NCBI GenBank assembly: GCA_016200085.1 | Contig: JACQFL010000036.1 | Location: 1-64,000 of the forward strand | Source of the DNA: Candidatus Rokuibacteriota bacterium | GTDB lineage: Bacteria > Methylomirabilota > Methylomirabilia > Rokubacteriales > CSP1-6 | Direction of reading: 5' to 3' | DNA length: 64,000 bases | Part shown: in pieces, positions 33,865 through 42,056 of the stretch | How positions within the stretch are numbered: position 1 is the stretch's first letter | Layout: every line of letters begins with the position of its first letter | The notes under the pieces: generated by a model | What the model was told of the DNA's origin: nothing | Database searches by the model: none | What the model saw: only the letters and a program-made list of their open reading frames with translations | Position numbers and translations under genes: made by a program

Positions 33865-35481
33865 GTGACCGACGCAGCGCCGGTGGCAGGCTCTCCCTTC
33901 GGCGGCTTCCTGCTACGGCGCACCCCGCTGGGCCGGCTCGTCACCCAGGTCGCCCGCCTGCGGGCCTCCGTCCATCAGAAGCTGCTCGCCGCGTTCCTGC
34001 TCATCACCCTGCTCTTCATCGTGATGGGCACGCTCAGCCTCCAGTCCCTCGCCCAGATCTCGCGGCAGAACGTGCTGATGCACGAGGCCCACGAGCGGGT
34101 GGACTGGTCGCTGCAGGCCGAGAAGACCTTCGCGCTCCAGATGAACTTCACGGCGATGGCGCTCCTGCGGCGCGACGAGGCCTCGATCGAGCACATCCTG
34201 CGCGAGAACAACCGGTTCAGCGAGACGCTGTCGCAGATCGAGCAGGCCGCGCCGCCGGAGGAGCGCGGCATCATCCAGCGCATCCGCGCGGCCCAGGACC
34301 GCGCCGTGGACACCGTGGCCGACATCGCGAACCTGGTGCGCGACGACCGGATCGACGCCGCTCGCGTGCTCCAGCTGCAGACGCAGTATCCGCTGTACCA
34401 GGAGATCCAGGGTCTCATCGACCAGGTGGTGGCGGCAGAGCGGGCCCGCATGGACGCGCTGCGCCTGGCCATGGAGTCCGAGAACCGGCACGCGGCGCGG
34501 TCTCTCGCCTTGCGGGGGTTCGGGGCGGTGCTCCTCGCTGTCCTCCTCGGCTTCGTGATCTCGTGGTCCTTCATCCTGCCCGTGCGTCAGGCCCACGACT
34601 TCCTGGGTCAGGTCGCCAAGGGCGACTTCAGCGGGCGTATGACGGTCCCCAACCGCGACGAGTTCGGCGAGCTGGCCGCGCGGATGAACCAGATGAGCGC
34701 CGAGCTGGCGCGGCTGTACGAGCACCAGCGGCAGAGCGCGGCCGAGCTCCAGGCGCTCAACCACAAGCTCGAGGCGGCGAGCCGCGCCAAGTCGGAGTTC
34801 CTGGCCAACATGAGCCACGAGCTGCGGACACCGATGAACGCGATCCTGGGCTTCCTCGAGATGATGCTCGACGAGATCTACGGCGACGTGCCCGAGCACT
34901 TCAAGGAGCCGCTGCGCGACGTGCAGACCAACGGTAAGCACCTGCTCCGTCTGATCAACGACGTGCTCGACCTGTCCAAGATCGAGGCCGGGCGCATGGA
35001 GCTCAGCCTGGCCGAGTACTCCCCGCGCGACGTCGTGGACACCGTGCGGGCCTCGCTGCAGTCGTTGGCCGCCGAGAAGGGCCTGGAGTTCGCGACCTCG
35101 GTCGCCGCCGACGTCCCCGCCGCCCTGGGCGACGGCAAGCGGATCACCCAGTGCGTGATGAACCTCGCCGGCAACGCGCTGAAGTTCACCAAGGACGGCC
35201 GCGTCGACATCCTCGTCGAGCGCGACGGCGAGAGCCTGATCTACCGGGTGCGGGACACGGGGCTCGGCATCCCCCAGGCCCAGCTCGGGCACATCTTCGA
35301 GGAATTCCGGCAGGTGGACGCCACGATCACGCGCGAGTACGGGGGCACCGGGCTGGGGCTCACCATCACCAAGACGTTCGTCGAGATGCACGGCGGGCGG
35401 ATCTGGGTCGAGAGCGAGCCGGGCCGCGGGTCGACCTTCTCGTTCTCCGTGCCGTTGCGCGTGCGGGAGGGCCAACCGTGA
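33865..35481 (+). CDS. Sensor histidine kinase
   Basis: A 538-residue membrane kinase. Two transmembrane helices (about residues 40-58 and 215-235) bracket a helical periplasmic four-helix-bundle sensor. HAMP follows, then a short coiled coil, HisKA with phospho-acceptor His318 (M-S-H-E-L-R-T-P-M-N), and HATPase_c with the N box (N-L-A-G-N-A-L-K), G1 (D-T-G-L-G-I) and G2 (G-G-T-G-L-G-L) motifs. Its stop overlaps the GTG of a single-domain response regulator, and a REC-cyclase follows. The three probably form one phosphorelay. The signal is unknown. Confidence 0.93.
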   Translation: MTDAAPVAGSPFGGFLLRRTPLGRLVTQVARLRASVHQKLLAAFLLITLLFIVMGTLSLQSLAQISRQNVLMHEAHERVDWSLQAEKTFALQMNFTAMALLRRDEASIEHILRENNRFSETLSQIEQAAPPEERGIIQRIRAAQDRAVDTVADIANLVRDDRIDAARVLQLQTQYPLYQEIQGLIDQVVAAERARMDALRLAMESENRHAARSLALRGFGAVLLAVLLGFVISWSFILPVRQAHDFLGQVAKGDFSGRMTVPNRDEFGELAARMNQMSAELARLYEHQRQSAAELQALNHKLEAASRAKSEFLANMSHELRTPMNAILGFLEMMLDEIYGDVPEHFKEPLRDVQTNGKHLLRLINDVLDLSKIEAGRMELSLAEYSPRDVVDTVRASLQSLAAEKGLEFATSVAADVPAALGDGKRITQCVMNLAGNALKFTKDGRVDILVERDGESLIYRVRDTGLGIPQAQLGHIFEEFRQVDATITREYGGTGLGLTITKTFVEMHGGRIWVESEPGRGSTFSFSVPLRVREGQP

Positions 35482-35852
35482 GCGGCAAGACGATCCTGTA
35501 CGTCGAGGACAACGAGTTCAACCGGAAGATCGTCCGCGATCTCCTGGCGCGCACCACCTACCGTCTCATCGAGGCGTTCGACGGCGAGGAGGGCGTCACC
35601 AGGGCCCTGGCCGAGCGCCCGGACCTCATCCTGATGGACATCCAGCTCCCGAAGATGTCGGGGATCGACGCCACCCGCCGGCTGCGGGCCGAGCCGAGCA
35701 CGGCAGCCACGCCCATTATCGTCATCACTTCCTTCGCGTTGAGCGGGGACGACCAGAAGGCGAGGGACGCGGGCGCCACCGGGTACATGGCCAAGCCCTA
35801 CAGCCCGCGCGATCTGCTCCAGCAGATCCGCACCCTGCTGCCCGAGGCCTGA
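35478..35852 (+). CDS. Single-domain response regulator (CheY/DivK-like)
   Basis: A 124-residue receiver domain with no output. The phospho-acceptor is Asp54 (I-L-M-D-I-Q-L-P), with acidic pocket residues E10-D11 and the conserved Lys in A-K-P-Y. GTG 35478 overlaps the kinase stop (GTGA), so it is co-translated with its likely partner kinase. It may pass phosphate on or act allosterically. Confidence 0.93.
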   Translation: MSGKTILYVEDNEFNRKIVRDLLARTTYRLIEAFDGEEGVTRALAERPDLILMDIQLPKMSGIDATRRLRAEPSTAATPIIVITSFALSGDDQKARDAGATGYMAKPYSPRDLLQQIRTLLPEA

Positions 35853-35858
35853 TCGGGC

Positions 35859-36917
35859 GTGGACAGGCCGCGTCGCGTCCTGGCCGTCGACGACAACAAG
35901 CAGAACCTGCTCCTGCTGGAGAAGGCGCTGAGCGCCGCCGGCTACGAGGTGCTCACGGCGCTCGACGGCCCCTCGGCGCTGGAGATGGTCGGCAAGGACG
36001 GTCCCGATCTCGTGCTCCTCGACGTGATGATGCCCGGCATGTCGGGCTACGAGGTGTGCGAGCACCTGCGCGCCCAGGAGACCACCCGCCTGCTGCCCGT
36101 GGTCATGCTCACCGCGTTGAGCGACGTGAAGGATCGGATCGCGGGCATCAAGGCCGGCGCCGACGACTTCCTGAGCAAGCCCTTCAACCGTGAGGAGCTG
36201 CTGACACGGGTGCGCTCGCTGCTCCGGATCAAGACCCTCCACGACGACATCGAGGCCAAGAACCGGCTGCTGCGCACGCTGTTCGGCCGCTACGTCTCCG
36301 AGGACGTGGCCGCCGAGATCATCGCCGCGCCCGACCGGCACCTCGGGGTGGGCGGCGCCAAGCGCGAGGTGACCGTCCTCTTCGGCGACCTGCGCGGCTT
36401 CACCCCCCTGGCCGAGACCCTCGACCCGCAGGACGTCGTCGACATCCTCAACGTCTACCTGACGCACGTGGTCGACGCCGTCTTCGAGTGGGGAGGCACC
36501 CTCGACAAGTTCCGCGGCGACGGCATCATGGCGGTCTTCGGCGCGCCCGTCGCGCACGAGGACGATCCGACGCGCGCGGTGCGCTGCGCGCTCGGCATGG
36601 CCGAGCGCCTGCGGACGGTGCGCTTCGAGCGCTTCCCCGACGTGCGCCTGCAGGTCGGCATCGGCATCAACACCGGGGTGGCCATCGCGGGCAACATCGG
36701 CTCGGAGCGCCGCATGGACTACACCGTGATCGGCGACGAGGTGAACCTCGCCCAGCGGCTGGAGTCGAACGCGGGCCCGGGGCAGATCCTCATCGCGGAG
36801 GCCACCTACGAGCGGGTCCGCGACCGCGTGCAGGTCCGCGAGCTCGGCGCCATGCGCGTCAAGGGGCGCAACGAGGGCGTGCCCACCTACGACGTGCTCG
36901 GCTGGCAGCGCCACTGA
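35859..36917 (+). CDS. Response regulator with adenylate/guanylate cyclase output
   Basis: A 352-residue protein with an N-terminal REC domain (Asp55 in L-L-D-V-M-M-P-G) and a C-terminal class III cyclase domain. Metal Asp motifs are F-G-D-L-R-G-F-T and R-G-D-G-I-M-A-V-F-G; N-T-G-V-A-I-A-G-N-I-G is also present. It converts a phosphorelay signal into cyclic nucleotide. It lies 6 bp after the CheY-like gene. Its cyclase domain resembles the membrane cyclase at 29063-30637. The start is GTG 35859. Confidence 0.92.
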   Translation: MDRPRRVLAVDDNKQNLLLLEKALSAAGYEVLTALDGPSALEMVGKDGPDLVLLDVMMPGMSGYEVCEHLRAQETTRLLPVVMLTALSDVKDRIAGIKAGADDFLSKPFNREELLTRVRSLLRIKTLHDDIEAKNRLLRTLFGRYVSEDVAAEIIAAPDRHLGVGGAKREVTVLFGDLRGFTPLAETLDPQDVVDILNVYLTHVVDAVFEWGGTLDKFRGDGIMAVFGAPVAHEDDPTRAVRCALGMAERLRTVRFERFPDVRLQVGIGINTGVAIAGNIGSERRMDYTVIGDEVNLAQRLESNAGPGQILIAEATYERVRDRVQVRELGAMRVKGRNEGVPTYDVLGWQRH

Positions 36918-36943
36918 CGATCCGAGAACCCAGGAGGACGACG

Positions 36944-37372
36944 ATGACACGCTGGACCCGTCTCGCCACCGCCGCCACCCTTGCCGCGCTCACCGCGGCG
37001 ACGGGCTCCGCCACCGCCGGTCAGGAGGAGCAGTTCACACCGGAGTACCGCGCGCTGCGCACGAGCGTGGACCCCAAGCACACGCCGAAGATCGAGGCGC
37101 CGGACCGGGTCAAGCGCGGCGAGTGGTTCGACGTCACCATCAGCGTCGGCGTCGGCGGCGCCCACCCGTCGCTGACCGAGCACTTCGTGCGCTACATCGC
37201 GCTCTACAAGGACAGCGCGGAGATCGCGCGCGTGTACCTGCACCCGGTCTTCACGGCGCCCAGGGTCACGTTCACGGTCGCGCTCGACGAGAGCGGGACG
37301 CTGCGTGCGTTGGAGGAGCCGACGCACTCGGCGGCGTGGGAGGCCTCGAAGCCGATCACCGTGCAGCCGTAG
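36944..37372 (+). CDS. Secreted superoxide-reductase-fold (desulfoferrodoxin-like) protein lacking the Cys ligand
   Basis: A 142-residue protein with a signal peptide (A-A-T-L-A-A-L-T-A-A, cleavage near residue 26) and a superoxide-reductase-like mature domain. The four equatorial iron histidines appear as His46 (K-H-T-P), His74 and His80 (H-P-S-L-T-E-H) and His128. The axial Cys, usually in C-N-x-H, is absent; Glu125 sits at that spacing, and the mature protein has no Cys. It either uses a different iron site or has another role. ATG 36944 has a good AGGAGG ribosome site 27 bp after the REC-cyclase. Confidence 0.75.
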   Translation: MTRWTRLATAATLAALTAATGSATAGQEEQFTPEYRALRTSVDPKHTPKIEAPDRVKRGEWFDVTISVGVGGAHPSLTEHFVRYIALYKDSAEIARVYLHPVFTAPRVTFTVALDESGTLRALEEPTHSAAWEASKPITVQP

Positions 37373-37497
37373 CGCGGCGTCGGGGCGCCCGTCACGGCGG
37401 GTCCTGCCACGGGGTGAGGGCCGGCCCGGTGGGCGTCGTAGCGCACCACGCGATCGTCGCGCCCTCCTGCCCGGCGCGATCGCCGGGGGTTCGTCGC

Positions 37498-38193
37498 CTA
37501 CTTTTTTCCCAGCTCGATGGTGATGGGCGATGGGCGGTCGGTGACGGTGACTTCGCGGGTGAGGGTGCCCAGGCGCTCGTGCCAGATGGCGAGGGTGTAC
37601 TTGCCCGGGGGCACGTTGTCGAGGGTGAAGGCGCCGTCGTCGCCGGCGAGCGCGTAGTAGGGATGGTCGGCGACGACCACCCAGCCGTGCATCCACGAGT
37701 GCAGATCGCAGTCGACGCGGACGAATTCAGGCTTGGCCATCACGATGGGGATCGTGCGTCCCTTGGGCTGTGAGCGGTTGAAGCGTGGGTTGTCCTTGCT
37801 CGCGCTGTGCAGGTTGTGGAGCAACCGGTCGCTGTTGAGGAATTCCACCGTGCCCCCGGTGGGCACGATCACCACGCGCGGCACGAACGAGCACTGGCGC
37901 TGATCCACCTGCACGGGCGCGCTCGCCGCGGGCCCGCTCTTCGCGCCCGGCGGCGGCGATTGCAGATACACGACGGCGTTCTTCACGCCCTTGCGCGCGG
38001 ACAGGATGAGATCCTCGGGCTCCTTCTCCTTGCCGCAGACGTACTGATCGATGGTGACCGGGATCTTGGCGCCCTCGACCGCCGGCCCCGCGTAGCGGAC
38101 GTTGCCGGCGATGGTTCCCGCGCTCGCGGGCGCGGCGAGCAGGAGCGCGCACACGATGGTCGTCCACACGATGCGGGGAAGCGTGGCGGGCAT
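37498..38193 (-). CDS. Periplasmic cupredoxin-like protein with carboxypeptidase-regulatory-like domain
   Basis: A 231-residue secreted protein. The signal peptide ends near A-P-A-S-A. The cupredoxin-like part has H-N-L-H and C-D-L-H-S-W-M, a C-x2-H-x2-M copper-ligand pattern. The C-terminal part (G-A-F-T-L-D-N-V-P-P-G-K-Y-T) is a carboxypeptidase-D-regulatory-like beta sandwich. Proteins of this kind are often labelled methylamine utilisation proteins. A paralogue lies at 46237-46890. ATG 38193 starts a proper signal peptide. It may carry electrons or buffer copper in the periplasm. Confidence 0.78.
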   Translation of the reverse strand: MPATLPRIVWTTIVCALLLAAPASAGTIAGNVRYAGPAVEGAKIPVTIDQYVCGKEKEPEDLILSARKGVKNAVVYLQSPPPGAKSGPAASAPVQVDQRQCSFVPRVVIVPTGGTVEFLNSDRLLHNLHSASKDNPRFNRSQPKGRTIPIVMAKPEFVRVDCDLHSWMHGWVVVADHPYYALAGDDGAFTLDNVPPGKYTLAIWHERLGTLTREVTVTDRPSPITIELGKK

Positions 38194-38271
38194 GATGGTC
38201 TCCGCGCGGCAGCATACCACTGGAATCTCCGGCCCGCGGCGGCGCATCGGAAGATGCGGAGGATACCAAGA

Positions 38272-38703
38272 ATGGCAAAGCGGATCTTGATGCCCATCGT
38301 GGACGGCGAGGCGGCGGAGGCCATCGGGCCGATCGTCGCGGCGCTGGCCCGCGACAGCGGGGCCACCGTGCGGCTGGTACGGGTGGAGCCCGTGCCCGAG
38401 CACGTGATCGGCACCCACGGGCGCGTGGTGGCCTACGTCGATCAGGAGATGGACCGTCTCACCCGGCGCGGGCTCGACGAGCTCGCCGCGGTGGAAGCCC
38501 GGATCGCGGGCGCGCCGGTCGAGCGCGCCGTGAGGTTCGGCGAGGTGGCGTCGGAGATCGCCCTGGAGGCCGAGGCCTTCGGCGCCGATCTCATCGCGCT
38601 GACCGACGAGCGCCGTGGCCGGCTGGCCCGTGCGATCGCTCCCACGCTGGCCGATGAGGTCACGTCGCGGAGCGACGTCCCCGTCCTGGCGCTACGGGGC
38701 TGA
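38272..38703 (+). CDS. Universal stress protein (UspA family)
   Basis: A 143-residue single Usp domain starting K-R-I-L-M-P-I-V-D. It ends in V-T-S-R-S-D-V-P-V-L-A-L-R-G, the usual last strand. The canonical G-x2-G-x9-G-[ST] ATP loop is not obvious (D-E-R-R-G-R-L-A-R-A appears instead), so it may be a non-ATP-binding type. ATG 38272 follows GCGGAGG. Its last 12 bp overlap the convergent AI-2E family gene. Confidence 0.85.
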   Translation: MAKRILMPIVDGEAAEAIGPIVAALARDSGATVRLVRVEPVPEHVIGTHGRVVAYVDQEMDRLTRRGLDELAAVEARIAGAPVERAVRFGEVASEIALEAEAFGADLIALTDERRGRLARAIAPTLADEVTSRSDVPVLALRG

Positions 38704-39720
38704 GCCGAGGCGCCGCCAGAGCACGCGCAGCGCGGCGATCGCCGGGACGGACAGGAACATGCCCGTCACGCCGGCGATCTCGCCGCCCGCGATGACGCCG
38801 AAGATGATGAGCGCGGGGTGGAGCTCCACCCCGCGCCCCATCACGAGCGGGCTCGTCGCGTAGTCCTGCACCCCCCGCCAGAGCAGCACGAACAGCGCCA
38901 GCGCCCACGGGTGGCCGTACCCGCTGAACAGCGCCACGCCCACGACCACCACACCCGCCGCGAGCGGCCCGAGCACGGGGACGAACTCCAGGGCCCCGCC
39001 CACCGCCGCCAGGACGAGCGGGTAGGGCGTGCCGGAGACGAGGAACACGATCGACCACACCACGAACGTCACCAGCGCGAGGAGCACGAGGGCGCGCACG
39101 TACCTGGCCAGCAACGCGTGGATGTCGTCGGCGATCCCGCGCCAGAGCCGCCGGTGCGGGTCCTCGAGGAGGGTCTCGACGCCGGCGCGAAAGTGCTCGG
39201 CGTCCTTGACGATGAAGAACGCGAAGATCGGCACCAGCACCACGACCCAGGCCCCCGCCAGCCAGCCCAGCAGCCCCGCCAGCACCTTCTGGGTGTAAAT
39301 GATCAGCTCGCGGGTGTGGGCTCTCAGGAACTGGTCCACCGCGCGGATCTGCTCCTCCCCCACCCCCCGGCGCCCGAGCAGCTGACCCAGCCACTCCCCG
39401 CTCTCGATCCGCTGCGACATCTCGGGAATGCGCTGGGTCAGCATGGTGACCTCGTCGCGCAGCGGCGGCCCCACCGCGAACCCGACGCCCACGAGCGCGC
39501 CGAGGATCAGCAGGTAGACGACGACGATGGCCGCGGTGCGGCCGAGCAGCCGGCCCGGCCGCTGCACGAGACGCACGAGCGGGAAGATCAGGTACGCGAA
39601 GAACAGCGCCAGCACGAAGAGCAGGATGACGTGGCGGAGGGCGTACAGGAACACGGCGGCGCCGGCGAACACCGCCACCGTCCAGACGACGCGCGCCGCG
39701 CGGGCGTCGAGAAGGAGCAC
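38692..39720 (-). CDS. AI-2E family transporter (membrane permease)
   Basis: A 342-residue, about eight-helix membrane protein of the TqsA/PerM family. The family signature G-x-x-E-F-V-P-V-L-G-P near the centre and the late P-x-V-M-G-R-G-V-E-L-H-P segment are clear. The substrate is unknown; autoinducer export is established for only a few members, and others act as ion antiporters. GTG 39720 has TACACT exactly 6 nt upstream. Confidence 0.9.
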   Translation of the reverse strand: MLLLDARAARVVWTVAVFAGAAVFLYALRHVILLFVLALFFAYLIFPLVRLVQRPGRLLGRTAAIVVVYLLILGALVGVGFAVGPPLRDEVTMLTQRIPEMSQRIESGEWLGQLLGRRGVGEEQIRAVDQFLRAHTRELIIYTQKVLAGLLGWLAGAWVVVLVPIFAFFIVKDAEHFRAGVETLLEDPHRRLWRGIADDIHALLARYVRALVLLALVTFVVWSIVFLVSGTPYPLVLAAVGGALEFVPVLGPLAAGVVVVGVALFSGYGHPWALALFVLLWRGVQDYATSPLVMGRGVELHPALIIFGVIAGGEIAGVTGMFLSVPAIAALRVLWRRLGSAP

Positions 39721-39726
39721 GGGCTC

Positions 39727-39732
39727 AGTGTA
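39727..39732 (-). promoter_or_regulatory. -10-like TACACT for the AI-2E family gene
   Basis: Minus-strand TACACT is 6 nt from the GTG at 39720, another leaderless arrangement. Confidence 0.45.
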
Positions 39733-39743
39733 GCGCGACGCCG

Positions 39744-40424
39744 TCAGTGGCGGGCGATGGCGGAGAGGCCGCGGCGGTCTCGAACGACGATCAGGCCCCG
39801 CGCGCGCTCGACGAGCCCGAGCCGGCGCAGGCGCGACAGGGCCCGCGACACCGGCTCCCGCACCGTCCCCAGCCGCGCGGCGATCTCGTCGCCCGTCATG
39901 CGCAGGCCTCCCCCGTCGCGCCCCGGCGGGATCTCCGTGAGCAGGAAGACGGCGAGGCGCGCGGTGAGGTCACGGAGCGAGAGGTCCTCGATGAGCGCGG
40001 CGAAGCGCCGCACGCGGCCGGCGAGCGTGGCGATCACGCCGAGCGCCACGTCCGGCCGGCGGCGGCAGAGGTCGAGGAGCGCCTCGCGCGGGACGAACAG
40101 GAGCCGCGTGTCCTCGAGCGCCACCGCCGAGGCGACGTAGCCGCCGCCGTCGAAGACGGGCACCTCGGCGAGGGTCGCGCCGGAACCCTCCGCATGCAGC
40201 ACCTGCTCGCGGCCCTGGGCGGACCGCCGGACCAGCTTGACCCGGCCGTCGAGGACGACGAACAGGCCGGCGGCCGGCTCTCCCTCGGCGTAGATCGTTT
40301 GCCCGCGCGCCGCCGTCCGCACGGCCGAGCGGGCGGCGAGCCCGGCGCGCTCGGCCGGCGGCAGGCCCGCCAGATACCCAACCCCGGTGAAAGCCCTGAC
40401 GAGCTCCGCTGTGACTTTGGTCAT
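39744..40424 (-). CDS. Crp/Fnr family transcriptional regulator
   Basis: A 226-residue regulator. The N-terminal cyclic-nucleotide-binding-type beta barrel runs from about residue 15 to 130 (E-G-E-P-A-A-G-L-F-V-V-L-D-G). The C-terminal winged helix has M-T-G-D-E-I-A-A-R-L-G-T-V-R-E-P-V-S-R-A-L, the Crp recognition-helix pattern. No Fe-S cysteine cluster is present, so it is not an FNR-type oxygen sensor. Several cyclases in the window could supply its ligand, which is inference. Two palindromes lie in the 45-bp divergent region next to its start. Confidence 0.92.
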   Translation of the reverse strand: MTKVTAELVRAFTGVGYLAGLPPAERAGLAARSAVRTAARGQTIYAEGEPAAGLFVVLDGRVKLVRRSAQGREQVLHAEGSGATLAEVPVFDGGGYVASAVALEDTRLLFVPREALLDLCRRRPDVALGVIATLAGRVRRFAALIEDLSLRDLTARLAVFLLTEIPPGRDGGGLRMTGDEIAARLGTVREPVSRALSRLRRLGLVERARGLIVVRDRRGLSAIARH

Positions 40425-40428
40425 GGTG

Positions 40429-40465
40429 CCGGCGCTGAGCGCCGGTGACACTGTGGGTAGCACAG
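40429..40465. promoter_or_regulatory. Two palindromes, candidate operators between the Crp-like gene and its divergent neighbour
   Basis: CCGGCGCT-G-AGCGCCGG (40429-40445) is a perfect 17-bp inverted repeat, 4 nt from the regulator start codon. CTGTG-GGTAG-CACAG (40451-40465) is a perfect inverted repeat carrying the TGTG/CACA half-sites typical of Crp-family operators, though the spacing is shorter than in E. coli CRP sites. Autoregulation and control of the divergent gene are plausible. Confidence 0.5.
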
Positions 40466-40469
40466 ATGA

Positions 40470-40973
40470 GTGGAGGTGGACAATGAAGGGACTCGGTCCG
40501 CTGTGCTCCGCGGGCTCAGCGCGAGCGAGATCGCCGAGCTCCGCGCCGGGACCGGCATGGGCCTCGCCCGCGCGGCCGAGCTGAATGGCTATCCGGGGCC
40601 CCGTCACGTCCTCGACGCCGTCGAGGCGGGCCAGCTCCAGGCGAGCGCCGAGCAGGTCCAGCACGTCCGGCAGATCTTCGACGGGATGAAGCGCGACGCG
40701 CTGCGCGTCGCGGCGCGAATCATCGAGGAAGAGGAGCATCTGGAGGCCGCCTTCCGCTCCGCCACGATCACGGAACCCGTTCTCCGCTCGCGCATGGCGC
40801 AGCTCGCCACGCTTCACGGTGAGCTCCGCGCGATCCACCTCCGGGCCCACCTGGCGGCGCGCGCCCTCCTGTCCGACGCCCAGGTCGCCCGTTACGACGA
40901 GCTCCGCGGCTACACGATGGGCCAGGCCGGGCCGCATCCACCCGAGCCTTTGGGAGCGTCGCACCGGCACTGA
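40470..40973 (+). CDS. Spy/CpxP-like (LTxxQ) periplasmic stress-type protein
   Basis: A 167-residue, highly helical protein. It has G-T-G-M-G-L-A-R-A-A-E-L-N-G-Y-P-G-P-R, then heptad-rich helices and a late L-L-S-D-A-Q-V-A-R-Y motif like the LTxxQ repeat of Spy/CpxP and heavy-metal sensors. Related proteins are usually exported. Here the N-terminus from GTG 40470 (E-V-D-N-E-G-T) shows no signal peptide, so the start may be wrong or the protein cytosolic. It is divergent from the Crp-type regulator and probably controlled by it. Confidence 0.72.
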   Translation: MEVDNEGTRSAVLRGLSASEIAELRAGTGMGLARAAELNGYPGPRHVLDAVEAGQLQASAEQVQHVRQIFDGMKRDALRVAARIIEEEEHLEAAFRSATITEPVLRSRMAQLATLHGELRAIHLRAHLAARALLSDAQVARYDELRGYTMGQAGPHPPEPLGASHRH

Positions 40974-41045
40974 CCCTGGACCCACCGTCAGAGCGCCTGT
41001 TCGCGGGGGGGGGCCGCTGGGGGAACGGATTTCTACCCCGTCGCC

Positions 41046-41077
41046 TGACGTATCAGCGGCGTCCTGCTGACACGTCA
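41046..41077. repeat. Intergenic inverted repeat upstream of the OmpA gene
   Basis: TGACGTATCAGC (41046-41057) and GCTGACACGTCA (41066-41077) are inverted copies matching at 11 of 12 positions, 8 bp apart. It lies about 140 bp before the OmpA start in a 242-bp gene-free stretch. It could be a two-site operator. No promoter is clearly recognisable there. Confidence 0.5.
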
Positions 41078-41215
41078 CTGTCGAGGCCGTGACATCTGAG
41101 ACCGGACGTCTCGCGCCAATCGCGGCGAGCTGCGGGCGCCGATCTGGCTCGTGCGTTGCACCGGTGGCGTCCATCTGGTGCGTCTCGCACCTCAATCGTC
41201 CGACAGGGAGGACAC

Positions 41216-41863
41216 ATGCGACAGCTGATCACCATCCCCACCATCGTCGTCGCCGCCGCAGCCGTCGCCCTCACGGGCTGTGCCACCCGGGGCTGGGTGC
41301 GGCAGCTCGTCGGGCAGACCGATGCCAAGGTCCAGCAGACCGACGCCAGGGTGACCGAGAGCCGCCAGCGTCTCGAGGGCATGGGCGACACGTTGACGTC
41401 GCTCGAGGGCGCGGTGACGGAGACCGGTCAGATGGCCCGGGCGGCGCAGGGGCGCGCCGACGAGGCCTACGGCCGCGCCGACGAGGTCGACCACCGCCTG
41501 ACGCGCCTGTGGAACAGCCGCAACGCTCGCACCGCCGTCGAGACCGTCCACGTCCACTTCGGCTTCGACCGCACCGACCTGGACGACGGCGCACAGACGG
41601 CGCTGCTCACGCTCGTCGAGGAGCTCGAGCAGCACGCCAGCCTCAGCGTCGATGTCGAGGGCTACACCGACCTCAAGGGCAGCCGCGACTACAACGTGCG
41701 CCTCAGCCATCGCCGCGCAGAGGCCGTGCGGCTCTACCTGGTGGAGCGCGGAGTGGAGCTGCCACGTATCCACTTCATCGGCCGCGGCCCTCTCGGCGAT
41801 CCCGCCACGCCGCCCGCGCTCAAGCGCCGCGTGACGGTCCGGCTCGTCGCTCCGGTGGAGTAA
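41216..41863 (+). CDS. OmpA-family lipoprotein
   Basis: A 215-residue outer-membrane lipoprotein. The lipobox is L-T-G-C near residue 22. A predicted coiled coil follows (residues 30-105, with Q-T-D-A-K-V-Q-Q-T-D-A-R-V heptads). The C-terminal OmpA domain has V-H-F-G-F-D-R-T-D-L, G-Y-T-D-L-K-G-S-R-D-Y-N and L-S-H-R-R-A-E-A-V, which bind meso-diaminopimelate of peptidoglycan. The coiled-coil spacer would set the distance between outer membrane and wall. ATG 41216 follows GGGAGGAC. Confidence 0.92.
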   Translation: MRQLITIPTIVVAAAAVALTGCATRGWVRQLVGQTDAKVQQTDARVTESRQRLEGMGDTLTSLEGAVTETGQMARAAQGRADEAYGRADEVDHRLTRLWNSRNARTAVETVHVHFGFDRTDLDDGAQTALLTLVEELEQHASLSVDVEGYTDLKGSRDYNVRLSHRRAEAVRLYLVERGVELPRIHFIGRGPLGDPATPPALKRRVTVRLVAPVE

Positions 41864-41886
41864 GGTAAAAGACCGGCGGAAATGGA

Positions 41887-41940
41887 GGGGCGCCCCAGGG
41901 GACCGGGGCGCCCCGAGCGTTGGGGGGTCTGGGGGTCGCC
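41887..41940 (+). repeat. GC-rich intergenic repeat, copy B
   Basis: Two GGGGCGCCCC palindromes (41887-41896 and 41905-41914) can pair with each other. They are followed by the family core GAGCGTTGGGGGGTCTGGGGG. The copy begins 23 bp after the OmpA stop and could serve as its transcription end. Confidence 0.8.
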
Positions 41941-42056
41941 CGCGGCTCCCCGGTCGGAGGTCGCCCACGGCAGCCGGAGCACCGTTCGATCTCGACGCCC
42001 TCATCGCCCTGGCTGCCTCGGAGCCGACCGGCTCGCCGTCGCTGCTGAAGGTCCTG

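Noticed and set aside
41005-41013. G9 run as a phase-variable tract
   Set aside because: It lies in a non-coding stretch and does not sit between recognisable promoter elements, so there is no frame or spacing to switch.
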